From: an uncultured Alteromonadaceae bacterium
Lineage (GTDB): Bacteria; Pseudomonadota; Gammaproteobacteria; Enterobacterales; Alteromonadaceae
NCBI GenBank assembly: GCA_947501935.1
Contig: CANMXU010000007.1
Span: 1 to 64,000 of the forward strand
Direction: 5' to 3'
Length of the DNA: 64,000 bases
Each line of letters opens with the position of its first letter. Position 1 is the stretch's first letter. The notes beneath the pieces were generated by a model. The model did not search any database and had not been told where the DNA came from. It saw only the letters and a program-made list of their open reading frames with translations. A program made the position numbers and the translations under genes. Below, one piece after another: positions 39,783-48,939 of the stretch.

Positions 39783-40859
39783 ATGGGAACTATAAAACAA
39801 AAAGAAAAAACTGAAGCCGCTAAAGTAGTTAAAACAACTAAAGCTAAAGCAGTTAAAGCAACTAAAGATAAAGTTGCTAAAACAGCTAAAGCCAAAGTAG
39901 TTAAAGCAACTAAAACTAAAGTAGTTAAAAAAGCTAAAGCTGTTAAAACTACTAAAGCTAAAGTTACCAAAGCTTCAAAAGCTGCAACGGATGCAGCTAG
40001 TAAAACTCAGGATGAGAGCCCATCAAATTTAGATGCAACACAGTTGTATTTAAGCGAAATTGGTTTTTCACCGCTACTAACTGCTGAAGAGGAAGTTTAC
40101 TTTTCTCGATTAGCGTTAAAAGGCGATGAACCCTCACGTAAAAGAATGATTGAAAGTAACCTACGTTTAGTGGTGAAAATTGCCCGACGTTACAACAATC
40201 GCGGTTTACCCTTACTTGATTTAATTGAAGAAGGTAATCTAGGTCTAATAAGAGCTGTAGAAAAGTTTGATCCGGAACGAGGCTTCCGCTTTTCAACCTA
40301 TGCAACATGGTGGATACGTCAAACTATTGAACGTGCCATTATGAACCAAACGCGAACTATTCGCTTACCTATTCATGTAGTTAAAGAGCTTAATATTTAT
40401 TTACGCGCCGCTCGTGAATTAATTCAAAAACTTGATCATGAACCTACCGCAGAAGACATCGCCGAGGCTTTAGATAAGCCGGTGAAAGATGTTAGTAAAA
40501 TGCTGCGATTAAATGAAAAAATCACTTCTGTTGATAGCCCATTTGCGGGGGATACTGAAAAAGCCCTACTTGACGTTATTCCTGACGAAAAAAGTGGTGG
40601 CCCGGAAAGTAAACTGCAAAATGACGATATTAAAAATAATATTGTACATTGGTTAAACGAGCTTAACTCTAAGCAACGTGAGGTACTTGCACGACGTTTT
40701 GGTTTATTAGGCTATGAAGCGGCAACCTTAGAATGTGTAGGTGTTGAAATTGGTTTAACACGTGAACGTGTTCGTCAAATTCAAGTCGAAGCCTTGAAAA
40801 GGTTACGTGATATTTTAAAACAACAAAACTTGTCAATTGAAGCGATTTTCCAAGAGTAA
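39783..40859 (+). CDS. rpoS: Stationary-phase sigma factor RpoS with lysine-rich N-terminal tail
   Basis: RpoS directs RNA polymerase to general stress and stationary-phase promoters. From [17 protein letters not shown] (residue 83) to the end the protein is a standard RpoS: region 2 ([20 protein letters not shown]), region 2.4 ([16 protein letters not shown]), region 3 and region 4.2 ([15 protein letters not shown]). Residues 1-79 are unusual. Instead of the normal acidic N-terminus there are seven xKxxKxxK repeats (13-66), nearly free of acidic residues. Position 318, usually Asp in LEDVG, is Cys. A GGGAGA ribosome site fixes the ATG, and the tail is in frame with it. Confidence 0.95.
   Translation: MGTIKQKEKTEAAKVVKTTKAKAVKATKDKVAKTAKAKVVKATKTKVVKKAKAVKTTKAKVTKASKAATDAASKTQDESPSNLDATQLYLSEIGFSPLLTAEEEVYFSRLALKGDEPSRKRMIESNLRLVVKIARRYNNRGLPLLDLIEEGNLGLIRAVEKFDPERGFRFSTYATWWIRQTIERAIMNQTRTIRLPIHVVKELNIYLRAARELIQKLDHEPTAEDIAEALDKPVKDVSKMLRLNEKITSVDSPFAGDTEKALLDVIPDEKSGGPESKLQNDDIKNNIVHWLNELNSKQREVLARRFGLLGYEAATLECVGVEIGLTRERVRQIQVEALKRLRDILKQQNLSIEAIFQE
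39819..39980 (+). repeat. 24-bp repeats coding the RpoS lysine-rich tail
   Basis: Six 8-codon units ([48 protein letters not shown]) and one 6-codon unit (TKVVKK) lie head to tail. Lysine occupies positions 2, 5 and 8 of each full unit. The DNA units are similar but not identical, with AAAGTAGTTAAA and ACTAAAGC as recurring words. Confidence 0.95.
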
Positions 40860-40913
40860 CCGCTTCCTTCTTTAAAGTTTTCTATTTAAGAAAATGTTTA
40901 AAGACCCCCTAAC

Positions 40914-40942
40914 AAAAAGCCAGCATTGAAGCTGGCTTTTTT
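40914..40942 (+). terminator. Terminator of rpoS
   Basis: AAAAAGCCAGC pairs with GCTGGCTTTTT around ATTGAA, with a T-run. It is 55 bases after the rpoS stop, and its A-rich left arm allows use by mutS from the other side. Confidence 0.88.
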
Positions 40943-40997
40943 AATGAATAAACTTTATCGAATATGCATTTAATTGCTATTTGTTATTCAGCACAAA

Positions 40998-43586
40998 TTA
41001 AACTTTTTCTTTTAATTGATAAAGTAATTCTAAAGCTGCTCTTGGGCTTAAGTCATTAATATCAATATCCTGCAACGTTTCTACTACCGGATGCACGCCA
41101 TCAATTAACGATAACTGCTCAAAAGTATTGTTTTGAAAAATATTAGTATCTTCAGGTAATAACGAAGGCGCTTGTTGCGCTTCTAATTCGCTTAAGCGCT
41201 GTTTAGCGCGCTGAATAACTGGTTTTGGTACGCCAGCAAGCTGTGCTACTTGTAAGCCAAAACTTTTACTGGCTGCGCCTTCTTGTACCGCGTGCATAAA
41301 AATAATTTTATCGTCATGCTCCATGGCATCTAAATGAACATTGGCTAAGTTACTAATTTGCTCGGCTAATAAGGTAAGCTCAAAGTAATGACTGGCAAAT
41401 AAAGTAAAGGCTTTAGTTTGCGTCGCTAACATTTCGGCGCAAGCCCATGCTAATGAAAGACCATCATAAGTACTGGTACCACGGCCTATTTCATCAAGTA
41501 ATACTAAACTTTCACTGGTGGCGTTATGCAAAATATTGGCAGTTTCGGTCATCTCAACCATAAAGGTTGAACGGCCACTGGCTAAATCATCAGAAGCGCC
41601 AATACGAGTAAAAATGCGGTCAACAATACCGATAGTCGCTGTGCTTGCTGGCACAAAACAGCCAACATGTGCCAGTAAAACGATCAAGGCAGTTTGGCGC
41701 ATATAGGTTGATTTACCGCCCATATTTGGCCCAGTGATAATAAGCATTTTACGCTGATTAGTCATCAGTACAGGGTTAGCGATAAAAGCGTCGTTGGTCA
41801 TTTGCTCAACGACCGGGTGACGGCCTGCTGAAATATCAATTCCCGGCGTGGTGGTTAGCTCAGGTCTGGTATAATTTAAACTTTCAGCACGTTCAGCAAA
41901 AGTATTTAAAACATCAAGTTCAGCAAAGCTTATTGCCAGTTGTTGTAGCGGTTCTAGCTCAGGTAAAATTTGGTCAAAAAGTTCATCGTATAAACGTTTC
42001 TCAAGTGCTAAAAATTTACTTTGTGCGCTTAGAACGGTTTCTTCGTGTTGCTTTAATTCTTCAGTAATAAAGCGTTCATTGTTTTTTAACGTTTGGCGGC
42101 GAATATAATGATCAGGTACTTCGCTGGCCGCACTGCGACTAATTTCAATGAAAAAACCATGTACCTTGTTATAACCCACTTTTAAAGAGTGAATACCGGT
42201 AAGCTCTTTTTCTCGTGCTTCAAGATCTGCCAAAAACTGAGTAGCGCCTTGGCTAAGATCTCTCAGTACATCAAGTTCTTCATGGTAACCCGGTGCGATT
42301 ACTCCGCCGTCTCTGATCAATACTGGTGGACTTTCAACTAATGCATGTTCTAACAATTGTTGAAGATCAGGCATCGGCAAGGTTTTCGTTGCAAATGTAC
42401 TTAACGCACTTGAGCTATAATCACCGAATAATGTTTGAAAATGTGGCAACTGTTGTAAGGCATTTCGCAAGCGAGCAAAGTCACGTGGACGAGCAGAGCG
42501 CAGCGCAATACGGGCAACAATACGTTCAATATCACCCAGCGGTTTTAATAATTGGTGAATGTCGGTATGTAAGTCAGTGTGTAATATTTCGGCAATGGTA
42601 TCTTGTCTTGCAGTTAACTGTTCAATGCTGCGTAGGGGGAAGTGCAACCAACGTTTTAGTAAACGTGAGCCCATTGGCGTTGCAGCTTTATCTAAAATAG
42701 CAGCAAGGGTATTTTCAATGCCGCCTTGTAAATTCTGCGTTAACTCTAAATTACGACGCGTGGCAGCGTCTAAAATAACACCAGCATTGGCTGATTCGGC
42801 AATAATAGCGCGAATATGAGGCATGGCAGTGCGTTGACTGTCTTTAACATATTGAAATAAGCACCCCGCTGCGGCTAAGCCTAACGGACTATCAGCAACT
42901 CCAAAGCCGGTTAATTCTTTCGTGCCAAACTGTTTATTAAGTAGGCTCTTAGCAGTGTCTAAGTCAAACTCCCAATCGCTACGGCGGCGTAAACCTTTAT
43001 AATTGCTAAATAACTCGGTATTGGTAAAACTTTCATTATAAAGTAATTCAGCTGGGCTTAAGCGTTGTAACTCTGCTTGTAACTGCTCTGGTGTTCTCGG
43101 CTCGGTGATCACAAAACGGCCACTGGTCATATCTAAATATGATAAGCCGAAGTGCTCCTTATGCTGAAAAATAGCGACAATCAAATTGTCTTGTTTATCA
43201 GCTAATAATGCTTCATCACTAACGGTGCCTGGGGTTACCACTCGAACTACCTTGCGCTCAACCGGCCCTTTACTCGTTGCTGGATCGCCAATTTGTTCAC
43301 ATATCGCAATTGACTCTCCTAACTGAACCAGCTTCACTAAATAATTATCTACAGCATGATAAGGAACACCAGCCATAGGAATGGCATTACCACCGGTTTT
43401 ACCGCGAGCAGTTAAAGAAATATCTAATAAATCAGACGCTTTTTTCGCATCATCAAAGAATAATTCGTAAAAATCCCCCATACGATAAAAGACTAAAATA
43501 TTAGGGAATTCTGCTTTGATGGTTAAGTACTGACGCATCATCGGTGTGTGTGAAGATAAATCTTGAGCAGAGGGAATTGTTGTCAT
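40998..43586 (-). CDS. mutS: DNA mismatch repair protein MutS
   Basis: MutS recognises mispaired bases and starts methyl-directed repair with MutL. The 862-residue protein has the mismatch-reading F-x-E in [13 protein letters not shown] near the N-terminus and connector and lever domains. Its ATPase has Walker [14 protein letters not shown], Walker [15 protein letters not shown] and a helix-turn-helix dimer region at the C-terminus. It is convergent with rpoS, the usual gammaproteobacterial arrangement. No lesion is seen, so mismatch repair should be functional. Confidence 0.97.
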   Translation of the reverse strand: MTTIPSAQDLSSHTPMMRQYLTIKAEFPNILVFYRMGDFYELFFDDAKKASDLLDISLTARGKTGGNAIPMAGVPYHAVDNYLVKLVQLGESIAICEQIGDPATSKGPVERKVVRVVTPGTVSDEALLADKQDNLIVAIFQHKEHFGLSYLDMTSGRFVITEPRTPEQLQAELQRLSPAELLYNESFTNTELFSNYKGLRRRSDWEFDLDTAKSLLNKQFGTKELTGFGVADSPLGLAAAGCLFQYVKDSQRTAMPHIRAIIAESANAGVILDAATRRNLELTQNLQGGIENTLAAILDKAATPMGSRLLKRWLHFPLRSIEQLTARQDTIAEILHTDLHTDIHQLLKPLGDIERIVARIALRSARPRDFARLRNALQQLPHFQTLFGDYSSSALSTFATKTLPMPDLQQLLEHALVESPPVLIRDGGVIAPGYHEELDVLRDLSQGATQFLADLEAREKELTGIHSLKVGYNKVHGFFIEISRSAASEVPDHYIRRQTLKNNERFITEELKQHEETVLSAQSKFLALEKRLYDELFDQILPELEPLQQLAISFAELDVLNTFAERAESLNYTRPELTTTPGIDISAGRHPVVEQMTNDAFIANPVLMTNQRKMLIITGPNMGGKSTYMRQTALIVLLAHVGCFVPASTATIGIVDRIFTRIGASDDLASGRSTFMVEMTETANILHNATSESLVLLDEIGRGTSTYDGLSLAWACAEMLATQTKAFTLFASHYFELTLLAEQISNLANVHLDAMEHDDKIIFMHAVQEGAASKSFGLQVAQLAGVPKPVIQRAKQRLSELEAQQAPSLLPEDTNIFQNNTFEQLSLIDGVHPVVETLQDIDINDLSPRAALELLYQLKEKV

Positions 43587-43850
43587 TGAGCTTATAAGTA
43601 TTAATCTATTAATACCGTAGATTATGCCATAACAGTGTTTGATAAATCTTTATATATTCTATTACTTTACTGTAATAAAGTATCATCAAACAGACTAACG
43701 AGTGGTTAAATAAACTGTTTTTTAGTTCTTTTGAAAAACTCACTTAAATCTTAAGTTTATATTTTAATATAAATCATAGGCTTAGCTTTTGGCACGTTAT
43801 CTGATAGTAGAACTGTTAATACTTATAACTACCAACAATGAAAATAAACT

Positions 43851-44921
43851 ATGGACTTATCTATAAAATCTTTATCTGTACTTAGCTTAGCCTTAATGCC
43901 TGCTTTTATATTCTCAGCACATGCGTCAGAGCCAGTAGTGGTCGAAAAAAATTATCAGTTAGGCAGTATTAAAAAGCTTAACTTAGCCTTTAAGCATGCT
44001 GAAATTAGCGTGGTTCATACTAGCAGTAATGAAATATCAGTTAGTCATGTGCAAACGTTAATAGCGGGGAAGCCAGAGCACTGTTTTTATCAATTACGCG
44101 ATAAGCAGCAACATGATAGTTTGCGTATTTATAATCAAAAATCAGATAAAGAAAATACATGGTTTTCAAATAATCATTGCAAACTCAAGCAAGAAATTAG
44201 TGTGAAAATTGGTCGTGCAGCACTAGGTAAGTTTGCTTTTGAAGCTCAGCACAGCCAAGCTAGTATTGATGATCTTGACTATAAAAGTGTTCAATTTGAA
44301 GTTGCTCATTCAAAGCTAAATATTGAAAATATCAAAGCAGAAAAACTGAATACTGAATCAGCTCACGCTAAAGTAAATATTGCGCAAGTAGAGGCTGTTA
44401 AAAGTAAAATAGAAAGTACACATGGCGAGGTTTCAATTGAGAAACTTATTGGTATGAATCTCAATGGTGAAGCTAATCATAGCAAAGTTACGATTGCTGT
44501 AAGTGAAATTGAAAATATAGATTACGACCTTGGCCATAGTAAACTTAAATTACCTGAGCATATTGGTGACCAGCTAGCTATAGAAAGCACTCATAGCCAA
44601 GTAGTGGTTATGTCAAAAATTACCGGCGATGTTTCGATAGAGAATAGTCATGGCTCAGTTGATTTTGTTGGTATGCCTAAGCAATTAAGTGTTGATAATG
44701 GCCATGGCGGCGTAAAAGTAACGCAACTTGCTGCGGATGAAGGTGACGATGAATTTACTATTAAGGTAAAAAATAAACACGGTAACATTCGTTTAAGACT
44801 ACCTGAAAATAGTCAGTATAATTATCAGCTTAATAATGATGAAAAAGTTACTGATAAAAATAGTAATAATAGCGTAAATATCAGAAGCTCATACGGCACG
44901 GTTGACGTATTTGAAGGTTAA
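43851..44921 (+). CDS. Exported repeat protein with a 19-residue histidine ladder
   Basis: The 356-residue precursor has a signal peptide (about 1-25, FSAHA). Ten or more repeats of the form (E/D)xxH(S/G/A)xVxI follow, for example EAQHSQASID, EVAHSKLNIE, ESTHGEVSIE and ENSHGSVDFV. Histidines at 134, 153, 172, 191, 210, 229, 248 and 267 are exactly 19 residues apart; 285 and 310 continue less regularly. The pattern suggests a right-handed beta-solenoid of the DUF4097 kind with His stacked on one face. A Cys pair (78, 110) lies in the N-terminal part. Metal binding is plausible but inferred. It stands alone, divergent from mutS. Confidence 0.85.
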   Translation: MDLSIKSLSVLSLALMPAFIFSAHASEPVVVEKNYQLGSIKKLNLAFKHAEISVVHTSSNEISVSHVQTLIAGKPEHCFYQLRDKQQHDSLRIYNQKSDKENTWFSNNHCKLKQEISVKIGRAALGKFAFEAQHSQASIDDLDYKSVQFEVAHSKLNIENIKAEKLNTESAHAKVNIAQVEAVKSKIESTHGEVSIEKLIGMNLNGEANHSKVTIAVSEIENIDYDLGHSKLKLPEHIGDQLAIESTHSQVVVMSKITGDVSIENSHGSVDFVGMPKQLSVDNGHGGVKVTQLAADEGDDEFTIKVKNKHGNIRLRLPENSQYNYQLNNDEKVTDKNSNNSVNIRSSYGTVDVFEG

Positions 44922-44927
44922 TTTATG

Positions 44928-44962
44928 GTAAAGCCTGGTTAAAAATTTTAGCGAGGCTTTAC
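44928..44962 (+). terminator. Hairpin after the histidine-ladder gene
   Basis: GTAAAGCCT (44928-44936) pairs with AGGCTTTAC (44954-44962) just after the stop codon. No strong T-run follows, so it is a weak terminator or an RNA 3' end stabiliser. Confidence 0.5.
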
Positions 44963-45065
44963 TGTAAAAACAGAGCCAAAAATACGACTTCACTTTTCAC
45001 AAAAAATAATGGTCATAGCAAATGAATACTTACTGATAACTATGGGCATGGTAGTGCCTAGTTAG

Positions 45066-45956
45066 CTAAGACTGAGGTGTAAAATCAACCCATAAATTTT
45101 CTCGGTCTAGCGGTGTGCCTATTGATAAAAAAGGGTTTGATAAATGAAAAATTCTACGGTTTTCACTTTGCACCTGTTTGATAATATCACCATGATGGCG
45201 CATAAATATAGCTTCAAAACTACCATCAAGCAGGGCTTTTTCTAAGCCCGCAGCAATATCATCAGCAAGTTGTAGATTGCTTTTATTTACGTAGAAAAAA
45301 TAGGCGGTTGGGTAGTGCAGCAAGATATAAGGGTCAATGGCTAGGTCTAAACTTTTATGCGCGTTTAATTCCCAAGAAAATTCAAATACCGAACGCGGCA
45401 AAGCGTCAAAGCGTGATTTATTTAACATTTGAAATAAACCTTTATAATCACTGCCATGTATAACATTAAGTGAATTATATTCTAGTATTTTGGTATCAGA
45501 CCAGCTATGTAGCTGTCCGATTGATATTTTCTGCAATTGTTCTATAGAATTAATATTGGCAAATAACTCTAGATTACTTTTTTTCACTAACGGAATGCGC
45601 CAGCCGTACAAGCCTTTGTATAGCGGGAATTTTATCGCTAATAATTGCTCTTCACGCTGTTTAGTTGCACCAGCGGCTATTACGTCGATACCATCATTAT
45701 TGCTAACAAAATGAAAAGCACGAATTTTAGGTATATCAACATTTATAAAGCCAAGTTGATAGTTTTTATCAGGGCTGTAACTTAAGGCCTTGGTTAATAT
45801 TTCGGTTATATAGTCTTCACGTTCATTACCAGGTAACACCACTGTTTGCGCTGAGGTAAAGGCGCTGCTAAAAAATAGCATCAAAGACAAAAAACAACCT
45901 AAGCCACTCAGCTTTGTTTTCGACATTAAAACAACATAGTTAATATATTTAATCAT
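45066..45956 (-). CDS. Solitary periplasmic binding-protein-like protein
   Basis: A 296-residue exported protein of the SBP_bac_3-like fold. A hydrophobic signal (LGCFLSLMLFFSSAFTSAQ) lies near residues 19-37. The body shows the two-lobe pattern, with DGIDVIAAGATKQREEQLLAIKF and YPTAYFFYVNKSN. The ATG at 45956 has a weak GAGA ribosome site; the ATG at 45926 would give a more usual signal length but has none. No transporter genes are nearby. It is more divergent than the other two binding proteins in the window. Confidence 0.75.
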   Translation of the reverse strand: MIKYINYVVLMSKTKLSGLGCFLSLMLFFSSAFTSAQTVVLPGNEREDYITEILTKALSYSPDKNYQLGFINVDIPKIRAFHFVSNNDGIDVIAAGATKQREEQLLAIKFPLYKGLYGWRIPLVKKSNLELFANINSIEQLQKISIGQLHSWSDTKILEYNSLNVIHGSDYKGLFQMLNKSRFDALPRSVFEFSWELNAHKSLDLAIDPYILLHYPTAYFFYVNKSNLQLADDIAAGLEKALLDGSFEAIFMRHHGDIIKQVQSENRRIFHLSNPFLSIGTPLDRENLWVDFTPQS

Positions 45957-46135
45957 GATCTCAAAGTTAACAGCAGTAATTAGGCATAAACAATCTAAAA
46001 GTTTAATCGAGTTCTCTGAGCTGGCAAAGTAATATTTTAACCATACTGCTTGATTAATGATCTATACCAATACCACGGTTGTGATTTAGCTGTAAATTAC
46101 TCAACCTATAAATACTAAAACGCACCTATCTTGAT

Positions 46136-47116
46136 ATGAACAGTTCAACCTACTACATTCCCGAATATGCTAAATCACTTGCCGAAGGACACCCGATAAA
46201 AGTTTACTTTGAAGAAAGCGATGTGATCGTCTCTTTACTAAAAGAAATGGCCAGCTTTGATATTAATGATGATTGCGAGCAGTTCTATAATTTATTTAAT
46301 CAATTGGCTGAAATTGAAAAACGCTTCGCGCGTAAAGAAAATCAACTATTTCCCTATTTAGAAAAACATGGCTGGACCGGCCCTAGTAAAGGCATGTGGG
46401 CATTTCATGACAAAATTAGGGATTATTTTCGCAAGGTACGTACTGCGCTGAAAAATAAAGCTTACGGTGAAGTAAATGAAACTATGTATAACATTACCGA
46501 TGACTTGCAAGGCTTAATGCATATAGAGCAAGCGCGTTTGTTTCCTAATGCACTGCAATTATTGTCGGAAGATGAGTGGCAAGACATGCGAGAAGGCGAT
46601 AAAGAAATAGGTTGGATGTTAGCTCAAGAGCCGGTGCCGTATCCTGAAGAGGCTTATATTCATCCGGGTGAAGATCGCCGTAAAAAAAGATTACCATTTG
46701 CAACAGAAGGCCGTATCAAATTAAACGAAGGCTACATGGACCTAGAGCAGCTTAATTTAATGCTGCAATTTATGCCGGTTGACTTAACTTATGTTGACGA
46801 AAATGACCATGTGATTTTTTATAACCGTGGCGACAATAGAGTATTTCCACGTTCGGCCGGTATTATTGGCCGTGAAGTGAAATTCTGTCATCCGCCTAAA
46901 TCGGTAAATGTTGTCTTAGATATTTTAGTCGCCTTTAAAGCGGGTACGCAAGACACTGCTGAATTTTGGATCGACTTTAAAGATCGTAAAATTCATATTC
47001 GTTATTTTGCCCTAAGAAACGAGCAAGGCGAATACAAAGGCGTTATTGAAATGTCGCAAGACATCACCGAAATATTAAAAATTGATGGACAAAAACGTTT
47101 GTTAGACTGGCAGTAA
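46136..47116 (+). CDS. Hemerythrin-like plus PAS protein (DUF438 type)
   Basis: This 326-residue cytoplasmic protein has two parts. Residues about 15-160 form a hemerythrin-like helical bundle with spaced His/Glu (EGHPIKVYFEE, ARKENQLFPYLEKHG, MWAFHDKIRD, LMHIEQARLFP), which suits a di-iron site. Residues about 205-320 form a PAS domain (QFMPVDLTYVDENDHVIFYN, then EYKGVIEMSQDIT). Proteins of this layout are proposed oxygen or nitric-oxide sensors in anaerobic and facultative bacteria. Its partner is not encoded nearby. It fits the nitrate-respiring lifestyle suggested by nap. Confidence 0.85.
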   Translation: MNSSTYYIPEYAKSLAEGHPIKVYFEESDVIVSLLKEMASFDINDDCEQFYNLFNQLAEIEKRFARKENQLFPYLEKHGWTGPSKGMWAFHDKIRDYFRKVRTALKNKAYGEVNETMYNITDDLQGLMHIEQARLFPNALQLLSEDEWQDMREGDKEIGWMLAQEPVPYPEEAYIHPGEDRRKKRLPFATEGRIKLNEGYMDLEQLNLMLQFMPVDLTYVDENDHVIFYNRGDNRVFPRSAGIIGREVKFCHPPKSVNVVLDILVAFKAGTQDTAEFWIDFKDRKIHIRYFALRNEQGEYKGVIEMSQDITEILKIDGQKRLLDWQ

Positions 47117-47203
47117 TTAGCATTTAATCTTGCTGCTGCACTTAACTATAAAAGCAGCAGCTTGATATCGAAAGCGGCTAATTAGGGAAAAATATTTGAA
47201 CCA

Positions 47204-47455
47204 TTAATACTCACTAGCGGCGAGCCAAAAAAATAAGGTCAATTGTTTGAATGCCCACACGATATAAACAAATTTATTTGTTGTTGATAAACTATCTCTT
47301 AAATTGACCACTTCTTTGCGAGAGCTATCACACTGGCATTTAATAAGGCTTTGCTCTGCAACCTTATCTGTTGCATGTTTTTGTGCTGAAATAGCAAATA
47401 AACTCCCCGCGGCACCTGCACAAGAAAACAAAGCCGCTAGTATTAATAAATTCAT
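47204..47455 (-). CDS. Possible small exported or membrane protein
   Basis: This 83-residue ORF starts with an ATG and a hydrophobic N-terminus (NLLILAALFSCAGAAGSLFAISA) that could be a signal or membrane helix. A polar middle with CQC follows, then a second hydrophobic stretch near the end. There is no convincing ribosome site. A 77-codon plus-strand ORF overlaps it, but starts with TTG and has no ribosome site either. I favour the minus-strand reading weakly. Family unknown. Confidence 0.35.
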   Translation of the reverse strand: MNLLILAALFSCAGAAGSLFAISAQKHATDKVAEQSLIKCQCDSSRKEVVNLRDSLSTTNKFVYIVWAFKQLTLFFWLAASEY

Positions 47456-47548
47456 TTATACGGTGAAATGCCCCGATACTTTATCACTGAGCTATCAAGG
47501 AAAACGACTCATCTTATACAGTAAAACTACTGTGTAAATTTCGAAATC

Positions 47549-47597
47549 ACCAATTAGTAACTTTTTTCACCAAAACAATAAAAAGTTACTAATTGGT
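47549..47597. repeat. Perfect 18-bp inverted repeat upstream of recA
   Basis: ACCAATTAGTAACTTTTT (47549-47566) and AAAAAGTTACTAATTGGT (47580-47597) are exact reverse complements around a 13-base loop. It lies in the gap between the small minus-strand ORF and the recA promoter. Neither side has the T-tract expected just after a terminator stem, although the stem itself carries A/T runs. It insulates recA or marks an old insertion. Confidence 0.85.
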
Positions 47598-47677
47598 AAA
47601 TTCACTCTGTAAAACAATTACTTAAAAGTCTCATCTGTTCGAATTTTTATTTAAAAATAAAAAAGTTAATAAAAAGC

Positions 47678-47705
47678 TTGATGCTGTACAACTATACAGT
47701 ATACT
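47678..47705 (+). promoter_or_regulatory. recA: recA promoter with LexA (SOS) box
   Basis: CTGTACAACTATACAG (47684-47699) is a perfect CTGT-N8-ACAG LexA box. It fills exactly the 16-base spacer between TTGATG (-35, 47678-47683) and TATACT (-10, 47700-47705). The arrangement predicts tight LexA repression and SOS induction of recA. Confidence 0.92.
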
Positions 47706-47752
47706 TGCTTCATCAAAACGAAATAACCAACTAAAGATTCGCGGAGCAACAC

Positions 47753-48787
47753 ATGAAAGACGATAAAGAAAAAGCATTATCAGCAGCATTAAGCCAAATA
47801 GAACGCCAATTTGGTAAAGGCTCAATAATGAAGCTAGGCGATAATAAATCTATGGACGTAGAAACTATTTCTACCGGATCTTTAGGTTTGGATATTGCGT
47901 TAGGTGCTGGTGGTTTACCAATGGGACGTATTGTTGAAGTATATGGTCCAGAGTCTAGTGGTAAAACGACTTTAACTTTAGAAGTTATTGCTGAAGCACA
48001 GCGTAATGGCAAAATATGTGCCTTTATCGATGCCGAGCATGCACTTGACCCTATATATGCAGAGAAACTAGGTGTGAACATTAATGAGTTGTTAATTTCA
48101 CAACCAGATACTGGTGAGCAAGCATTAGAAATTTGTGACATGTTAACTCGCTCTGGCGCAGTTGATGTAATTGTTGTCGACTCTGTTGCTGCACTTACAC
48201 CTAAAGCAGAAATTGAAGGTGATATTGGTGACTCTCACATGGGCCTTGCTGCCAGAATGATGAGCCAAGCAATGCGTAAAATGACCGGTAACTTGAAACA
48301 GTCTAATACCATGCTTATTTTCATTAACCAAATTCGTATGAAAATTGGTGTAATGTTCGGTAATCCAGAAACTACTACGGGTGGTAACGCACTTAAGTTC
48401 TACGCTTCTGTACGTTTAGATATTCGTCGTATTGGCGCAGTGAAAGTAGGTGATGAAATTGTTGGTAACGAAACGCGCGTAAAAGTGGTTAAAAACAAAA
48501 TTGCACCACCATTTAAACAAACTGAATTTCAAATTTTGTACGGCCAAGGTATTAACAACTTAGGTGAGTTAATTGACTTAGGTGTACAGAATAAAATGGT
48601 TGAAAAAGCTGGCGCTTGGTATAGCTACAAAGGCGATAAAATTGGCCAAGGTAAAGCAAAGTCAGTTGAATTTTTGAAAGAAAACCCAGCAATATCAAAA
48701 GAAATTGATAGTCGTTTACGTGAAATGTTCTTATCGAAAAAAACCGATGCTGATAAAGAAACAAAAGAAGTTGCTGTCGCTGAGTAG
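47753..48787 (+). CDS. recA: Recombinase RecA
   Basis: RecA pairs homologous DNA strands and triggers LexA self-cleavage. The 344-residue protein shows [13 protein letters not shown], Walker [11 protein letters not shown], Walker [16 protein letters not shown], the L1/L2 loops ([30 protein letters not shown]) and a short acidic C-terminus with many Lys. No recX follows, unlike in many gammaproteobacteria; the next gene is an unrelated LysR regulator on the other strand. Confidence 0.98.
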   Translation: MKDDKEKALSAALSQIERQFGKGSIMKLGDNKSMDVETISTGSLGLDIALGAGGLPMGRIVEVYGPESSGKTTLTLEVIAEAQRNGKICAFIDAEHALDPIYAEKLGVNINELLISQPDTGEQALEICDMLTRSGAVDVIVVDSVAALTPKAEIEGDIGDSHMGLAARMMSQAMRKMTGNLKQSNTMLIFINQIRMKIGVMFGNPETTTGGNALKFYASVRLDIRRIGAVKVGDEIVGNETRVKVVKNKIAPPFKQTEFQILYGQGINNLGELIDLGVQNKMVEKAGAWYSYKGDKIGQGKAKSVEFLKENPAISKEIDSRLREMFLSKKTDADKETKEVAVAE

Positions 48788-48825
48788 TTGCAATAACTCT
48801 AAGTAGTCGACATATTTTATTGTTG

Positions 48826-48854
48826 AAAAAGCCACTTTATTAAGTGGCTTTTTT
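48826..48854 (+). terminator. Terminator of recA
   Basis: AAAAAGCCACTT pairs with AAGTGGCTTTTT around a TATT loop, with extra T residues. It lies 39 bases after the stop and explains why recA is monocistronic. Confidence 0.92.
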
Positions 48855-48939
48855 GTGAGTGATTTAACGTAATATTAGCTAGCTTATTTTACTTGGGTTA
48901 ATTCGCGGTCGGCTAAATTATTCTGCTGTATTTATTGCC

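Noticed and set aside
39819-39980. Non-coding tandem repeat or separate lysine-rich gene before rpoS
   Set aside because: The repeat is in the same frame as the sigma factor, without a stop, and only the ATG at 39783 has a ribosome site.
47304-47537. 77-codon plus-strand ORF before recA
   Set aside because: TTG start, no ribosome site and no recognisable features. The overlapping minus-strand ORF is slightly more credible, though also weak.
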